A stretch of DNA of 64,000 bases, taken from Metaclostridioides mangenotii. Its GTDB lineage: Bacteria > Bacillota > Clostridia > Peptostreptococcales > Peptostreptococcaceae. Of this stretch, positions 34,740-44,019 are shown in pieces (the stretch's first letter is position 1; each line of letters opens with the position of its first letter). The translations under genes and the position numbers were made by a program. The DNA lies in assembly GCF_017873185.1 (NCBI RefSeq), contig NZ_JAGGJX010000001.1, forward strand, positions 1,213,819 through 1,277,818, written 5' to 3'. The notes below the pieces were generated by a model. It saw only the letters and a program-made list of their open reading frames with translations, was not told the DNA's origin and made no database searches.

Positions 34740-35684
34740 CTAATCTAATTTAATAACCTTAAAAAGCGCAGGTGCTCCTGCTATTGCGTAAAAAACAACC
34801 GCTGCATACCTTGTATAGTCAAGAATCCAGCTTAAAAACTCCAAACCTAAATTGCCAGTTATAAAAACTGTTAAAAATTTTAATATAATATATAAAGCTC
34901 CTAGAGTAAAAAGCCCAAAAACTAGTCTCTTGACGTACATTTCTGCTAATTCTTTTACTGACCTTCTGCTGGAAAATCTTCCATACTTTCCTCCGATTAC
35001 TCCAGGTCTTGATTTTCTACTTAAATCTGTACTAAAATTTATATACTTATCTTCTACGATATATCCAATTATAAACCCTGTATATACACCAAACATTTTT
35101 AAAAACTCATGACTCTGTATAAATAAAACGTATACAAAAAACGCTATAAACATTAAAATCATAGGTGTGTAGTTTTTTGTACCATCCACGTAGTCAAAAA
35201 CTTTTCCAAGTAAAATTGTAAAAATTATGCCGAAAATCCAACCGAAAAGTACATCTACTGGCCAATGTACTGCTAAATACAGTCTTGATACTCCAACACC
35301 TACTATCATAATGAATGCAATTACATATAAAAACTTCTTTTTAAAACAATTTGAAATGCTAATCCAAAATGTTGTTGCCATATGCGTGTGCATACTCGGA
35401 AACGAATAACCTCCTGCAGTCTCCACTCTCAACGACTTTAACCCTGGGCTACCAATTGGTCTAGGAGCCCTTACAAATTCCTTTATAAAAGAATTTAATG
35501 CTATATTACCACATAGTGAAAACAAAATCTTTTGTCCAAATTTTTTATTTATGCACCAGTATACAATAGCAGTTATAAACACTATAATAACTTCAGCACT
35601 AATTGAAAACATTAGAAATAGCATATTTAAAAAATCTGATCTAATACTTTGCAAAAACAGTAGTATATCCATTTGAATATCCAT
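34740..35684 (-). CDS. PAP2-superfamily membrane phosphatase
   Basis: 314 residues with about seven to eight membrane segments. The three catalytic motifs are KEFVRAPRPIGSP, YSFPSMHTHMATTFW (PSMH instead of PSGH) and RLYLAVHWPVDVLFG. This is the layout of lipid phosphatases acting on phosphatidic acid or undecaprenyl pyrophosphate. It is longer than the minimal enzyme, with an extra C-terminal membrane region. Followed directly by the flavoprotein gene. Confidence 0.88.
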   Translation of the reverse strand: MDIQMDILLFLQSIRSDFLNMLFLMFSISAEVIIVFITAIVYWCINKKFGQKILFSLCGNIALNSFIKEFVRAPRPIGSPGLKSLRVETAGGYSFPSMHTHMATTFWISISNCFKKKFLYVIAFIMIVGVGVSRLYLAVHWPVDVLFGWIFGIIFTILLGKVFDYVDGTKNYTPMILMFIAFFVYVLFIQSHEFLKMFGVYTGFIIGYIVEDKYINFSTDLSRKSRPGVIGGKYGRFSSRRSVKELAEMYVKRLVFGLFTLGALYIILKFLTVFITGNLGLEFLSWILDYTRYAAVVFYAIAGAPALFKVIKLD

Positions 35685-35730
35685 ATTTATCTCCTAGTAA
35701 ATTATTTAAAATTCACAAAAAACTAAAAAG

Positions 35731-35760
35731 TAAAAGCCTACCAATTAAGGTAAGCCTCTG
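35731..35760 (-). terminator. Terminator of hpt
   Basis: On the minus strand GCTTACC pairs with GGTAGGC, followed by TTTTACTTTTT. Confidence 0.7.
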
Positions 35761-35778
35761 TATTTAAACACTTAAATC

Positions 35779-36303
35779 TTATATATCTTCTACTATAGCT
35801 ATATAAGGTAGATTTCTATACTTCTCATCATAGTCAATTCCATATCCAACTATAAATTTATCTTCAATAACAAATCCTACATAATCTACATATATATCTG
35901 CTGTACGTCTTTCTGGTTTGTCCAAAAGTGTACATAGTTTTAAAGACTTTGGCTTTCTAGTCTCTAAAGTCGCAACCAAGTTGCTAAGTGTAAGACCTGA
36001 ATCTATTATATCTTCAACTACTAAAACATTTTTTCCTTCGATATTTACATCTAGATCCTTTAATATTTTAACTGAACCTGATGTTTGAGTCCCTGCACCA
36101 TAACTAGATACGCTCATAAAATCGATATTTACATCTAAATCGATACATCTGATTAGATCTGCAACAAATACACTTGCTCCTTTTAAGATTCCAACTACAA
36201 GGACATCTTCACCTTTATAATCTTTCTCTATTTGTTTTGCTAATTCAATTACTTTAGCTTTTATCTCTTCTTCTGACAACATTACCCCTGTGATCTTATA
36301 CAT
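35779..36303 (-). CDS. hpt: Hypoxanthine phosphoribosyltransferase
   Basis: About 174 residues; salvages hypoxanthine (and guanine) to IMP/GMP using PRPP. The PRPP loop VLVVEDIIDSGLTLS is intact, with GILKGASVFVADL and DFMSVSSYG ahead and YVGFVIEDKFIVGYGIDY after. Start ATG 36303 is preferred: GGAGG lies 7 bases upstream, and the longer TTG start would engulf it. The window also encodes a purine permease at 46080. Confidence 0.95.
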   Translation of the reverse strand: MYKITGVMLSEEEIKAKVIELAKQIEKDYKGEDVLVVGILKGASVFVADLIRCIDLDVNIDFMSVSSYGAGTQTSGSVKILKDLDVNIEGKNVLVVEDIIDSGLTLSNLVATLETRKPKSLKLCTLLDKPERRTADIYVDYVGFVIEDKFIVGYGIDYDEKYRNLPYIAIVEDI

Positions 36304-36489
36304 TTTTATCCTCCGTTTCAAAAATCAACTCATATAAAGTATAACATATGAAAATCTCAAATTGAATAAATTTCAGATATTTTGATGCTAAATTAGATAT
36401 AATTTAAATTTTTGATAAAAATTTGGAATAAACTATTATTTATATTATAATTACTATATCAAATAGATAATAATAATGGAGGATTTAAA

Positions 36490-37569
36490 ATGAAAAATAA
36501 CCATGGTGCAAATTTGTACGATCTATCTAGAAAATATGGATTCTCTAAAGAAGAGTTTATGGACTTTAGCTCGAATATAAATCCTTTTGGGGCATCCCAA
36601 AAAGCAAAAGATTTTATTATAAATAATATAGATTTTGTATCTATGTACCCAGACCCTGATTATATAAATTTAAAAAAATCTATATCAGGATACTGTAAAT
36701 GTAAAAAAGAAAACATGATACTTGGAAGTGGTGCTACAGAACTTATATCTCAGTATATAAACACAATTAAGCCAAAAAAATCACTGCTTTTATCTCCTGC
36801 CTATTCTGAGTACGAAAAAGAACTAAACTTGATTGGATCAAAAATTGATAAGTACTTCAATAAATCTGAAGATAACTTCAAAATAAATGTGGACAACTTA
36901 ATTTCCCATATATCAAACAACAAGTACGATATTATAGTCATCTGCAATCCCAACAATCCAACGGGATTTGCTTTTACTAAAACTGAACTTGAAAAAATAC
37001 TAAAATCAACAGATACATTTATAATGGTTGATGAGACTTACATCGAGTTTACTGATACCGATATCTACTCAGCTACACAGTTAGTAGACGATTATCCAAA
37101 TCTTTTTGTAATTAGAGGTACTTCTAAATTTTTCTCTACTCCTGGAATTAGACTTGGATACGGACTTATTTCAAATGACGATATTAAAAATAAAATCCAA
37201 AGCCATATGGATCTGTGGAATATAAATGTTATCGCATCTAATATGGGCGAAATAATGTTTGCAGATGAAAGCTATATAAGCGAAACAATAAATGCTATAA
37301 GCGATGAGAGATCATATCTTTTAAACGAACTAGGTAAAATAGATAAAATCGAAGCTTTTGATACTCAAGGAAACTTTATACTTTGCAAGATAAAATCCGG
37401 TCTTATGACTGCTGCTGACCTTAGAATGAAGCTTATTCCAAATAAGATTATTGTCAGAGACTGTGCTTCATTTGAAGGGTTGGATGAATGTTTCTTTAGG
37501 GTGTGTACATTAAAGCACGAAGAGAATAAGCTTTTAATTAAATCGTTAAATGAAATTTTCTGTAATTAG
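36490..37569 (+). CDS. PLP-dependent aminotransferase, CobD/HisC-like
   Basis: 359-residue fold-type I PLP enzyme. The N-terminus HGANLYDLSRKYGF then MDFSSNINPFG is the pattern of CobD (threonine-phosphate decarboxylase), also close to histidinol-phosphate aminotransferase. PLP lysine lies in GTSKFFSTPGIRLGYG; ICNPNNPTG and MVDETYIEF are conserved. No cobalamin or histidine genes adjoin it, so the substrate is open, although two cobamide-using systems in this window make a CobD role worth testing. GGAGG precedes the ATG. Confidence 0.8.
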   Translation: MKNNHGANLYDLSRKYGFSKEEFMDFSSNINPFGASQKAKDFIINNIDFVSMYPDPDYINLKKSISGYCKCKKENMILGSGATELISQYINTIKPKKSLLLSPAYSEYEKELNLIGSKIDKYFNKSEDNFKINVDNLISHISNNKYDIIVICNPNNPTGFAFTKTELEKILKSTDTFIMVDETYIEFTDTDIYSATQLVDDYPNLFVIRGTSKFFSTPGIRLGYGLISNDDIKNKIQSHMDLWNINVIASNMGEIMFADESYISETINAISDERSYLLNELGKIDKIEAFDTQGNFILCKIKSGLMTAADLRMKLIPNKIIVRDCASFEGLDECFFRVCTLKHEENKLLIKSLNEIFCN

Positions 37570-37605
37570 TCGATAGAATTTATAGGTATTTTACTTCAAA
37601 AAATT

Positions 37606-37644
37606 AAGGGATGAACAAGTCTAAAAACAACTTGTTCATCCCTT
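37606..37644 (-). terminator. Terminator between the aminotransferase and symporter genes
   Basis: AAGGGATGAACAAGT (37606-37620) and its exact complement at 37630-37644. The minus strand continues AATTTTTTG, so it mainly serves the symporter gene. Confidence 0.85.
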
Positions 37645-37711
37645 ACTTATGTTTAAAATATTTGTATTATTTTTTTGTACTTTTTTCGAGATTAAATATT
37701 CTCGATTGAGA

Positions 37712-38923
37712 CTAGGCAGTCTTTTCTTTTCCGCCATTTTTTCTATTAAGATTGTTGTTTATCTTATCGACAATTACAGCTATTGCATTGTCTCCAGATA
37801 CATTGGCAGCAGTACCGAAACTGTCTTGAGTTAAGTATAAAGCTATCATTAAACTTGCTAATCCTCCATCTGAAGGTATTCCAACCATTGGTAAGAATGG
37901 AAGTGCACTCATTATCGCTCCACCTGGTGCTCCCGGCGCTGCAACCATAGCAACTCCTAGCATAGCAATATATGGGAATATTACTGCCGGCCCGAATGGC
38001 ATACCGTTCATCATTAAAACAGCAACTGTAAAGCAAGTGATAGATATCATACTTCCAGCTAGATGTATAGTAGCACAAAGTGGAACAACAAACTCTCTTA
38101 TCTGCTTGCTTACTCCGTTCTTTTCAGCACATTCCACGTTAACTGGTATAGTAGCCGCAGATGATTGAGTTCCTATAGCTGTTAAATAACCTGGTACTTG
38201 ATTTTTTATAAGTTGGAAAGGGTTCTTACCTGAATAAGCTCCTGCAGCTACAAACATACAAGCAACGTATATTAAGTGCAGAGGTATAACAATTAAGTAC
38301 ACTCGCCAGAATATATTAAGTATATTCCAAACTTGTCCTGCGTAAGTTATATTGGCAAACGTACCAGCTATGTATAATGGTAATAAAGGTATAATTACAG
38401 TTGACAACGTTTTAGTAACTATTTCTTGGAAATCTTGGAAGAAATTAAACATTACTTCTCCTTTTCCATTATTTCTAAGTGCTGATATCCCAAGACCCAT
38501 CATAAATGCAAACACTATCGCAGCAGTTACATCTACCATTGGCTCAAGTGGTATCGTGAATATTGCAGATAACATTCCTGCCTCTGGATCGCCTATTAGA
38601 CTAGCAGCGCTAGGGTCTATAAACGATGGGAATACTAATGTTGCAATAGTAAAAGCTATAAGACCTGCTATTAGTGTTGAACTATAAGATATTGCAGTTG
38701 TTATTCCCAATAATTTTCCTGCTCCAGTAGCTAGTTCTGCTATACCAGCTGTTACAAATCCAATAATTATAAATGGTATAACAAATTGTAAGAATGCAGA
38801 AAACAGAGTACTGATCGTAACTAAAACTTGAACGAATCCTTTTGGTAAAAAGCTACCGATAAGAATACCGGCTATGATACCTAAAATTAGCTTAGGTACC
38901 AAACCTAATTTTTTCTTTTTCAT
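37712..38923 (-). CDS. Dicarboxylate/amino acid:cation symporter
   Basis: 403 residues with about eight membrane segments and two re-entrant loops. The DAACS signatures are seen: QSSAATIPVNVECAEKNG and, in the C-terminal half, PGAPGGAIMSALPFLPMVGI and TQDSFGTAANVSGDNAIAV. Imports glutamate, serine/threonine or dicarboxylates with Na+ or H+; the glutamate mutase operon at 55-63 kb makes glutamate an attractive but unproven substrate. Its upstream region has a 29-bp tandem duplication. Confidence 0.88.
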   Translation of the reverse strand: MKKKKLGLVPKLILGIIAGILIGSFLPKGFVQVLVTISTLFSAFLQFVIPFIIIGFVTAGIAELATGAGKLLGITTAISYSSTLIAGLIAFTIATLVFPSFIDPSAASLIGDPEAGMLSAIFTIPLEPMVDVTAAIVFAFMMGLGISALRNNGKGEVMFNFFQDFQEIVTKTLSTVIIPLLPLYIAGTFANITYAGQVWNILNIFWRVYLIVIPLHLIYVACMFVAAGAYSGKNPFQLIKNQVPGYLTAIGTQSSAATIPVNVECAEKNGVSKQIREFVVPLCATIHLAGSMISITCFTVAVLMMNGMPFGPAVIFPYIAMLGVAMVAAPGAPGGAIMSALPFLPMVGIPSDGGLASLMIALYLTQDSFGTAANVSGDNAIAVIVDKINNNLNRKNGGKEKTA

Positions 38924-39171
38924 AATTCTTTTCCCCCTTGATTTTTTTGCATAGTTAACGGTTTCATTACATTTCTAACAAATATAACATTTTCATTACA
39001 TTTCTAACAAATATAACATCATTTTAACAAATGCAATATCTATATCATAGTAAATTTAATCACTCTAGTCAAGATTATGTCTAATTTTCCTAAATTTAAA
39101 ATATATCAAATTTTTAAAAAAATAATTAAAACATAACTTTTGATTTCGTTCTATTTAATTATATTTACATA
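38924..39171. other. Upstream region of the symporter gene
   Basis: Contains the 29-bp duplication at 38962-39019; the remainder is AT-rich and carries nothing recognisable. Confidence 0.45.
38962..39019. repeat. 29-bp perfect tandem duplication
   Basis: Two adjacent copies of a unit beginning TTTCATTACATTTCTAACAA (starts 38962 and 38991), identical apart from the extreme end, with a partial third copy after. On the minus strand each copy carries TTGTTA, a possible -35 box. Confidence 0.75.
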
Positions 39172-39202
39172 AAAAAAACTGTTTCAAATTATTTTGAAAC
39201 AG
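39172..39202 (-). terminator. Terminator downstream of the ykvA-like gene
   Basis: CTGTTTCAAA (39179-39188) pairs with TTTGAAACAG (39193-39202); the minus strand continues TTTTTTTATG. Confidence 0.8.
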
Positions 39203-39309
39203 CTATTTTGATTCTAAACTATATATAGGTCTTTTATTTAAGAATATTTTTGATTTCATTTTTTAACTCGATTTCGAACTAAATTATGGCTTCAACTTCA
39301 ACCTCGACA

Positions 39310-39696
39310 TTAATCTTCATCTTTTACTTTAAAATTTACATCGTCTATAACGTTTGGATCTTTTGCTCCGCCAATACTCTTTTTGTACTTTTGTATTTCC
39401 TCGCTCATAATCCCTAAAAACCAAATCAGAATTATTAGATCATCGATAAATCCAAATCCTCCGAAAATAGCTTCTGGCATTAGATCTACAGGAGAGCCAA
39501 AATATACTAAAGTGAATACAAACGAACCAATTACTTTCATTTTGCTAAATATACTCGCTCTTGCGTCAAATAAAAATTCTGGCAGTTTGAATATATCTGT
39601 AATAAATAAAATCCCAAATTTTGCATTTTTAAATCGAACTAGTATTTTCTTAAAGAAATCTAAAATTCTGTTTAATATATTAATGAAAATATCCAT
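39310..39696 (-). CDS. YkvA/DUF1232-family membrane protein
   Basis: About 128 residues with one to two hydrophobic segments. The DUF1232 core is VYFGSPVDLMPEAIFGGFGF followed by IDDLIILIWFLGIM. Function unknown. ATG 39696 is chosen because GGAAGG lies at good spacing; a GTG at 39705 abuts that site. It is monocistronic. Confidence 0.8.
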   Translation of the reverse strand: MDIFINILNRILDFFKKILVRFKNAKFGILFITDIFKLPEFLFDARASIFSKMKVIGSFVFTLVYFGSPVDLMPEAIFGGFGFIDDLIILIWFLGIMSEEIQKYKKSIGGAKDPNVIDDVNFKVKDED

Positions 39697-39961
39697 ATTT
39701 ATCACCTTCCAAGCTGACTACGTGTGTTTGATTTTCATCACTAGCCCCATATCTCATTTAATTTTTTATTTATCTAATAGTAATTAAATTGTACCATTAT
39801 AAATTAAGGTAAACAAGGTTTTATTATGCACCTACATTTTGCCATTTTTAATCTGATGAAATAGTATAATACGAAACTGCATTAGTGATAATTGAGATAT
39901 TGAACTTGTAAATCTGTACCATAACCCATAGGTATGTATAAATACAGTCTTAAAATTTATA

Positions 39962-40960
39962 TTATAATAATCTAACTCCAGATGCTTTGCATTCATCTAT
40001 CATATACTGTGGCCATATTCCAACTTGAACTTCTCCTATATGAGCTTTTCTCAAGAAGAACATACATATTCTAGACTGGCCAATACCTCCACCTACAGTG
40101 TATGGAAGCTCTCCATTAAGTAACATCTTATGGTAGTCAAGTTCTTTTCTGTCCTGACATCCAGTTATATTTAACTGATTGTCTAAAGTCTCTTCATCTA
40201 CTCTAACTCCCATTGATGATAGTTCTAAAACTTCATCGAGTACTGGGTTATAGAATAGTATATCTCCGTTTAATTCCCAGTCATCATAATCTGGACTTCT
40301 TCCATCATGTTTTTGCCCTGAAGTTAATGTAACTCCTATTTGCATCAAGAATACAGCTTTCTTATCTTTTACTATTGCATTTTCTCTCTCTTTTGGATCT
40401 AAATCAGGATACATATCAAGTAGTTCCTGAGAAGTTAAAAAGTATATTTCTTCTGGAAGAATCGGTTTTATATCGTAAAGACCGCATACATACTCTTCTG
40501 TGTTCTTAAACACTTTGTATAGTCTGCTAACCGTCTCTTTTAATTTATCTATATTTCTGCTCTCTTTATCGATTACAAATTCCCAGTCCCATTGATCCAC
40601 GTAAAGTGAATGTATATTATCTAGCTCTTCATTTTTTCTTATAGCGTTCATATCAGTGTATATTCCACTGTCTACTGGAAATCCGTATTTCTTTAGGGCA
40701 AGTCTCTTCCACTTAGCAAGAGATTGCACTATTTCAGCGTTTTTTCCCATAAAAGGAATATCAAAATTAACTGCTTTTTCTCCATTAAGATTGTCGTTTG
40801 CCCCAGTCTCTGGTAGAACAAATAACGGTGAAGATACCCTCGTTAAATTTAATTCTTTACTTAAATTAGACTCAAAAAAGTCCTTTAATTCTTTTATAGC
40901 TATTTGAGTTTCTAAAGTTCCCAAATCGCTTTTATATCCTGCTGGTATTATCTTTTTCAT
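39962..40960 (-). CDS. asnA: Aspartate--ammonia ligase AsnA
   Basis: 332-residue ammonia-dependent asparagine synthetase, related to class II aminoacyl-tRNA synthetases. Motifs VSSPLFVLPETGANDNLNG, VDQWDWEF, SGQKHDGRSPDYDDWELNGD and GGGIGQSRICMFFL are typical. It is preceded by a complete T-box leader with an Asn specifier, so uncharged tRNA-Asn should induce it. Confidence 0.97.
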   Translation of the reverse strand: MKKIIPAGYKSDLGTLETQIAIKELKDFFESNLSKELNLTRVSSPLFVLPETGANDNLNGEKAVNFDIPFMGKNAEIVQSLAKWKRLALKKYGFPVDSGIYTDMNAIRKNEELDNIHSLYVDQWDWEFVIDKESRNIDKLKETVSRLYKVFKNTEEYVCGLYDIKPILPEEIYFLTSQELLDMYPDLDPKERENAIVKDKKAVFLMQIGVTLTSGQKHDGRSPDYDDWELNGDILFYNPVLDEVLELSSMGVRVDEETLDNQLNITGCQDRKELDYHKMLLNGELPYTVGGGIGQSRICMFFLRKAHIGEVQVGIWPQYMIDECKASGVRLL

Positions 40961-41011
40961 GTCGCTACACTCCTTATAATATAAATTTATATCTAATAAT
41001 TTTCAATAAAA

Positions 41012-41296
41012 AAAGCCCCTCATCCCTATAAAGGGACGAAAGGCTACTCTTCCGCGGTACCACCCGAATTAGTTTATAATTAAACTCTCTCATATGTACA
41101 GATTATCTCGATACATTCCAATATTGTAACGGTTTGGCTCCGTCTAAGCCTACTAACTAAAAGCTTTCGGTTAGAAACTCCGGGACGTTCTTCAATACAG
41201 ATATTGTTATTGGTCTTTCACCATCACCAATTCGCTAAAACTCTAAACCGTATTTACTCTTCCCTTCAAAGTCTTTATCAGGTCTATTAATTCTTA
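41012..41296 (-). ncRNA. T-box leader, Asn-specific, controlling asnA
   Basis: The conserved T-box segment GGGTGGTACCGCGG is present on the minus strand near 41056-41069, followed by a GC-rich terminator hairpin (AGCC..GGGGCT) and seven Ts at about 41013-41042. The stem I region (about 41170-41280) ends with GAACG; AAC at 41187-41189 is the likely specifier codon for asparagine. The alternative antiterminator uses the T-box sequence. This agrees with the asnA gene downstream. Confidence 0.93.
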
Positions 41297-41302
41297 TTGA
41301 CT

Positions 41303-41331
41303 ATAATAAGATATTAATTATCTTTTGTCAA
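41303..41331 (-). promoter_or_regulatory. Sigma-A promoter of the T-box/asnA transcript
   Basis: Minus strand TTGACA (41326-41331), a 17-base spacer and TATTAT (41303-41308). The leader starts near 41296. Confidence 0.9.
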
Positions 41332-41370
41332 TACATTTTATTTTGAATTTTTTAAATATTGTTTTAAATC

Positions 41371-42561
41371 CTATAATGAGTCAAGTGCATCCTTCATTCT
41401 AATTAAGCACTCCTCAAGTATTGATTTTGGGCAAGCTGCATTGATTCTTTCAAAACCAATTCCCTCTTTTCCAAATATATATCCCTCATCAAGAAGAATA
41501 TTTGCTTTTTTAAACATCAGGTCTTCAAGTTCCACTTCGCTTAATCCGTAAGTAGTCAAATCTATCCACACTAAGTAAGTTCCCTCTGGATAAATCAACT
41601 TCGCCTTAGGAAGGTTATTCTCTAAATACTCTTTAATAAAATCAATATTTTTATCTAGATAATCGTTTAATTCATCAAGCCAGTCTTCGCTTTCATTATA
41701 CGCCGCTACTGTAGATACTATCGCAAAAGGATTTGGAGAATGTACCCCACCAGTTGAAACTACCTCATCTAGATATTTCTTTTTAAGTTCAGCATTATTT
41801 ATAATAATATTTGATGATTGCATTCCTGCCAAGTTAAAAGATTTACTTGGAGCAACACAAGTCACAATCTTATCCTTGTAATCATCACAAAGTAACTGTA
41901 TCGGTGTATGCTTAATTCCCTTTCTTACAAGGTCAGAGTGTATTTCATCAGCAACTATCCATACATCGTGTTTTTTACATATATCAACTACTCTTATAAG
42001 CTCGTCTTCACTCCAAACCCTACCGACTGGATTATGAGGACTGCATAAAATTAAAACCTTATTCTTTGGATCCTTTGCTTTTTCTTCTAAATCATCATAA
42101 TCCATTTTATATGTACCATCATCATAAATCAAAGAGTTATTTATAACTTTTCTATCATTTTTTTCAATCTTATTAGTAAAAGGATAATAAACAGGTCTTT
42201 GTATAATAACCCCATCCCCAGGATTTGTAAGAATTCTAACTAGTATAGCTAATGCAGGAACAACACCAGGAGCGAATACAACACTTTTTCTATCTATCTC
42301 CCAGCCAAATCTTCTTTTGTACCAATTGCAAAACGCATCAAAATACTCACCAGAATTATTAGAGCTATAGCCAAAAATCTTATGATCAACTCTATCGTGT
42401 AGCGCCTTTATTATAGGATCAGCGCATTCAAAATCCATATCGGCAACCCACAGAGGTAGACCATCCTTTTGAGCCTTAGGAGAGCACATAGTTCTAAAAT
42501 CCCACTTCACAGAATCTGTACCTATTCTATCTACTATTTTGTCAAAATCATACTTACCCAT
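41371..42561 (-). CDS. MalY/PatB-family PLP-dependent aminotransferase / C-S lyase
   Basis: 396 residues. PLWVADMDFECADPII at the N-terminus is the MalY/PatB hallmark; the PLP lysine is in APSKSFNLAGMQSS, with LCSPHNPVGRVW and VADEIHSDLV. Such enzymes cleave cystathionine or cysteine with beta-lyase activity and may transaminate. No sulfur regulator or riboswitch lies upstream. AGGTG precedes the ATG. Confidence 0.9.
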   Translation of the reverse strand: MGKYDFDKIVDRIGTDSVKWDFRTMCSPKAQKDGLPLWVADMDFECADPIIKALHDRVDHKIFGYSSNNSGEYFDAFCNWYKRRFGWEIDRKSVVFAPGVVPALAILVRILTNPGDGVIIQRPVYYPFTNKIEKNDRKVINNSLIYDDGTYKMDYDDLEEKAKDPKNKVLILCSPHNPVGRVWSEDELIRVVDICKKHDVWIVADEIHSDLVRKGIKHTPIQLLCDDYKDKIVTCVAPSKSFNLAGMQSSNIIINNAELKKKYLDEVVSTGGVHSPNPFAIVSTVAAYNESEDWLDELNDYLDKNIDFIKEYLENNLPKAKLIYPEGTYLVWIDLTTYGLSEVELEDLMFKKANILLDEGYIFGKEGIGFERINAACPKSILEECLIRMKDALDSL

Positions 42562-42625
42562 TCAAACACCTCCAAGAAAGTTAAAAATCATAGTTTTTAA
42601 ATCAATATATTTTGCGGCAAGCTAC

Positions 42626-43813
42626 TTAATATATTAACGGATCTAGACCCATAAGTTGATAATTATAAATTGTATCACTAAAATCTTCAAACTTTGTCCC
42701 AACTCCGAACCTAATCTCTGCAAAAGCTTCTAAATACTCATCATCGCATACATCTTCTTGAGTAAGGTCTTCTGTAACCATCTCTACAGCTAATTCTGTA
42801 GCAAACATTGTCAAGAATACATTATAAGGCATTGTGTATCCTCCAAGCCTGCTAGATAGACCATATTTTTTTGCACCTTCGCTTATTTTATCATTTAACT
42901 TCTCGTAGTTTTCCTCATCCTTTTTAGCAACTTTAAATCCCATAACTTCTGGATAACTCTTAGTTGGATTTGGAGTACTTTGCTCAGCTACAATATATTT
43001 TAAATCCTTAGCTTTGTCGAGTATAATAGTATCTAAATCTTCATTAGCTCCAAACACATTTATGTCTATACCAAATTTTTTGACTTGGCTATCAATATCT
43101 TTCTCTAAAAAATCCTTCATAGCCTTTTTCTCTTGGTCATTTGTATAGTCCGGTAGTCCGATTTCCACAAATCCTATTTGCTCATCTATACAAGCAATTT
43201 TAATTTGATCTTTTCTTTCTAATATTTTCTTATCAGTTAGATCTTGTGGTGTTGAGTAGTGGACAAACGTCCTTGCTCCAAGCTTTTTAGCTAATTTAAC
43301 CATCGAAATAGCTCTCTGCTTTGGATTCATTCCTAAGTTCACATCTACATATTCACTTAAATCGTTTACACTCTCTCCCATTGGTGCAGACATAGTTATT
43401 ACTTCAGGTCTTTTCTTTTTAACATTCTTTAAAGCAAGTAAAAGACCTGGCTTATCTGTAGCAATTACAAATGCTTGTACAGTTTTATCCTTTGTAAATT
43501 TATCTATCTTCTTTTCAGTTTCATATGGATTATTTTCAAAATTCGCTGGAAGAACTTCGTGAATTATCTCCTTCTTTGGCTTCTTCTTGCCTTTCTCATC
43601 TTCTTTTAATTTGTTCTTTTCTTTAAAGTCTTTTACTAAAGTATTTACGGCATTGTATTGATCCTTATTTGCACTTTTACTTTCGGTAAACACAATAACC
43701 TTAAAATCTTTTACTTCTTCTTTTTTATTTTTATTCTTTGTCAACATACTACATCCTGACGTCATAACCACTAATGTCATCGTCATCAGTAGTGCTGTAA
43801 CTTTTTTAAACAT
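42626..43813 (-). CDS. DUF3798-family lipoprotein, periplasmic-binding-like
   Basis: About 395 residues. A lipoprotein signal peptide (FKKVTALLMTMTLVVMTSGC) puts the lipidated cysteine at 21, followed by a Lys-rich linker. The body resembles the DUF3798 family of substrate-binding-like proteins (VIATDKPGLLLAL, HYSTPQDL, FGANEDLDTIILDKA). Ligand unknown, and no ABC transporter genes adjoin it. ATG 43813 is chosen: AGGAGG lies 10 bases upstream, and the longer start at 43837 precedes that site. Confidence 0.82.
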   Translation of the reverse strand: MFKKVTALLMTMTLVVMTSGCSMLTKNKNKKEEVKDFKVIVFTESKSANKDQYNAVNTLVKDFKEKNKLKEDEKGKKKPKKEIIHEVLPANFENNPYETEKKIDKFTKDKTVQAFVIATDKPGLLLALKNVKKKRPEVITMSAPMGESVNDLSEYVDVNLGMNPKQRAISMVKLAKKLGARTFVHYSTPQDLTDKKILERKDQIKIACIDEQIGFVEIGLPDYTNDQEKKAMKDFLEKDIDSQVKKFGIDINVFGANEDLDTIILDKAKDLKYIVAEQSTPNPTKSYPEVMGFKVAKKDEENYEKLNDKISEGAKKYGLSSRLGGYTMPYNVFLTMFATELAVEMVTEDLTQEDVCDDEYLEAFAEIRFGVGTKFEDFSDTIYNYQLMGLDPLIY

Positions 43814-43931
43814 ATTTATAAAGCCTCCTGATTGCATTAAATTATCGCAAATTATATTAATATCAACAAATTAACTATCTTATAATTTTATCATATTTTA
43901 TGTCAAATTTATATAGGAATGATAGCATCAA

Positions 43932-43984
43932 AAAAAACCTATTAAGAATTCAAAATTTTCTTTGAGCTCTTCATAGGTTTTTAT
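43932..43984 (-). terminator. Terminator of brnQ
   Basis: AAAACCTAT pairs with ATAGGTTTT, with a further 11-bp imperfect stem inside; the minus strand ends in a run of eight Ts. Confidence 0.75.
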
Positions 43985-44019
43985 ATAAATTCACAAGCTT
44001 TTCTAATTCACTTTATTTT

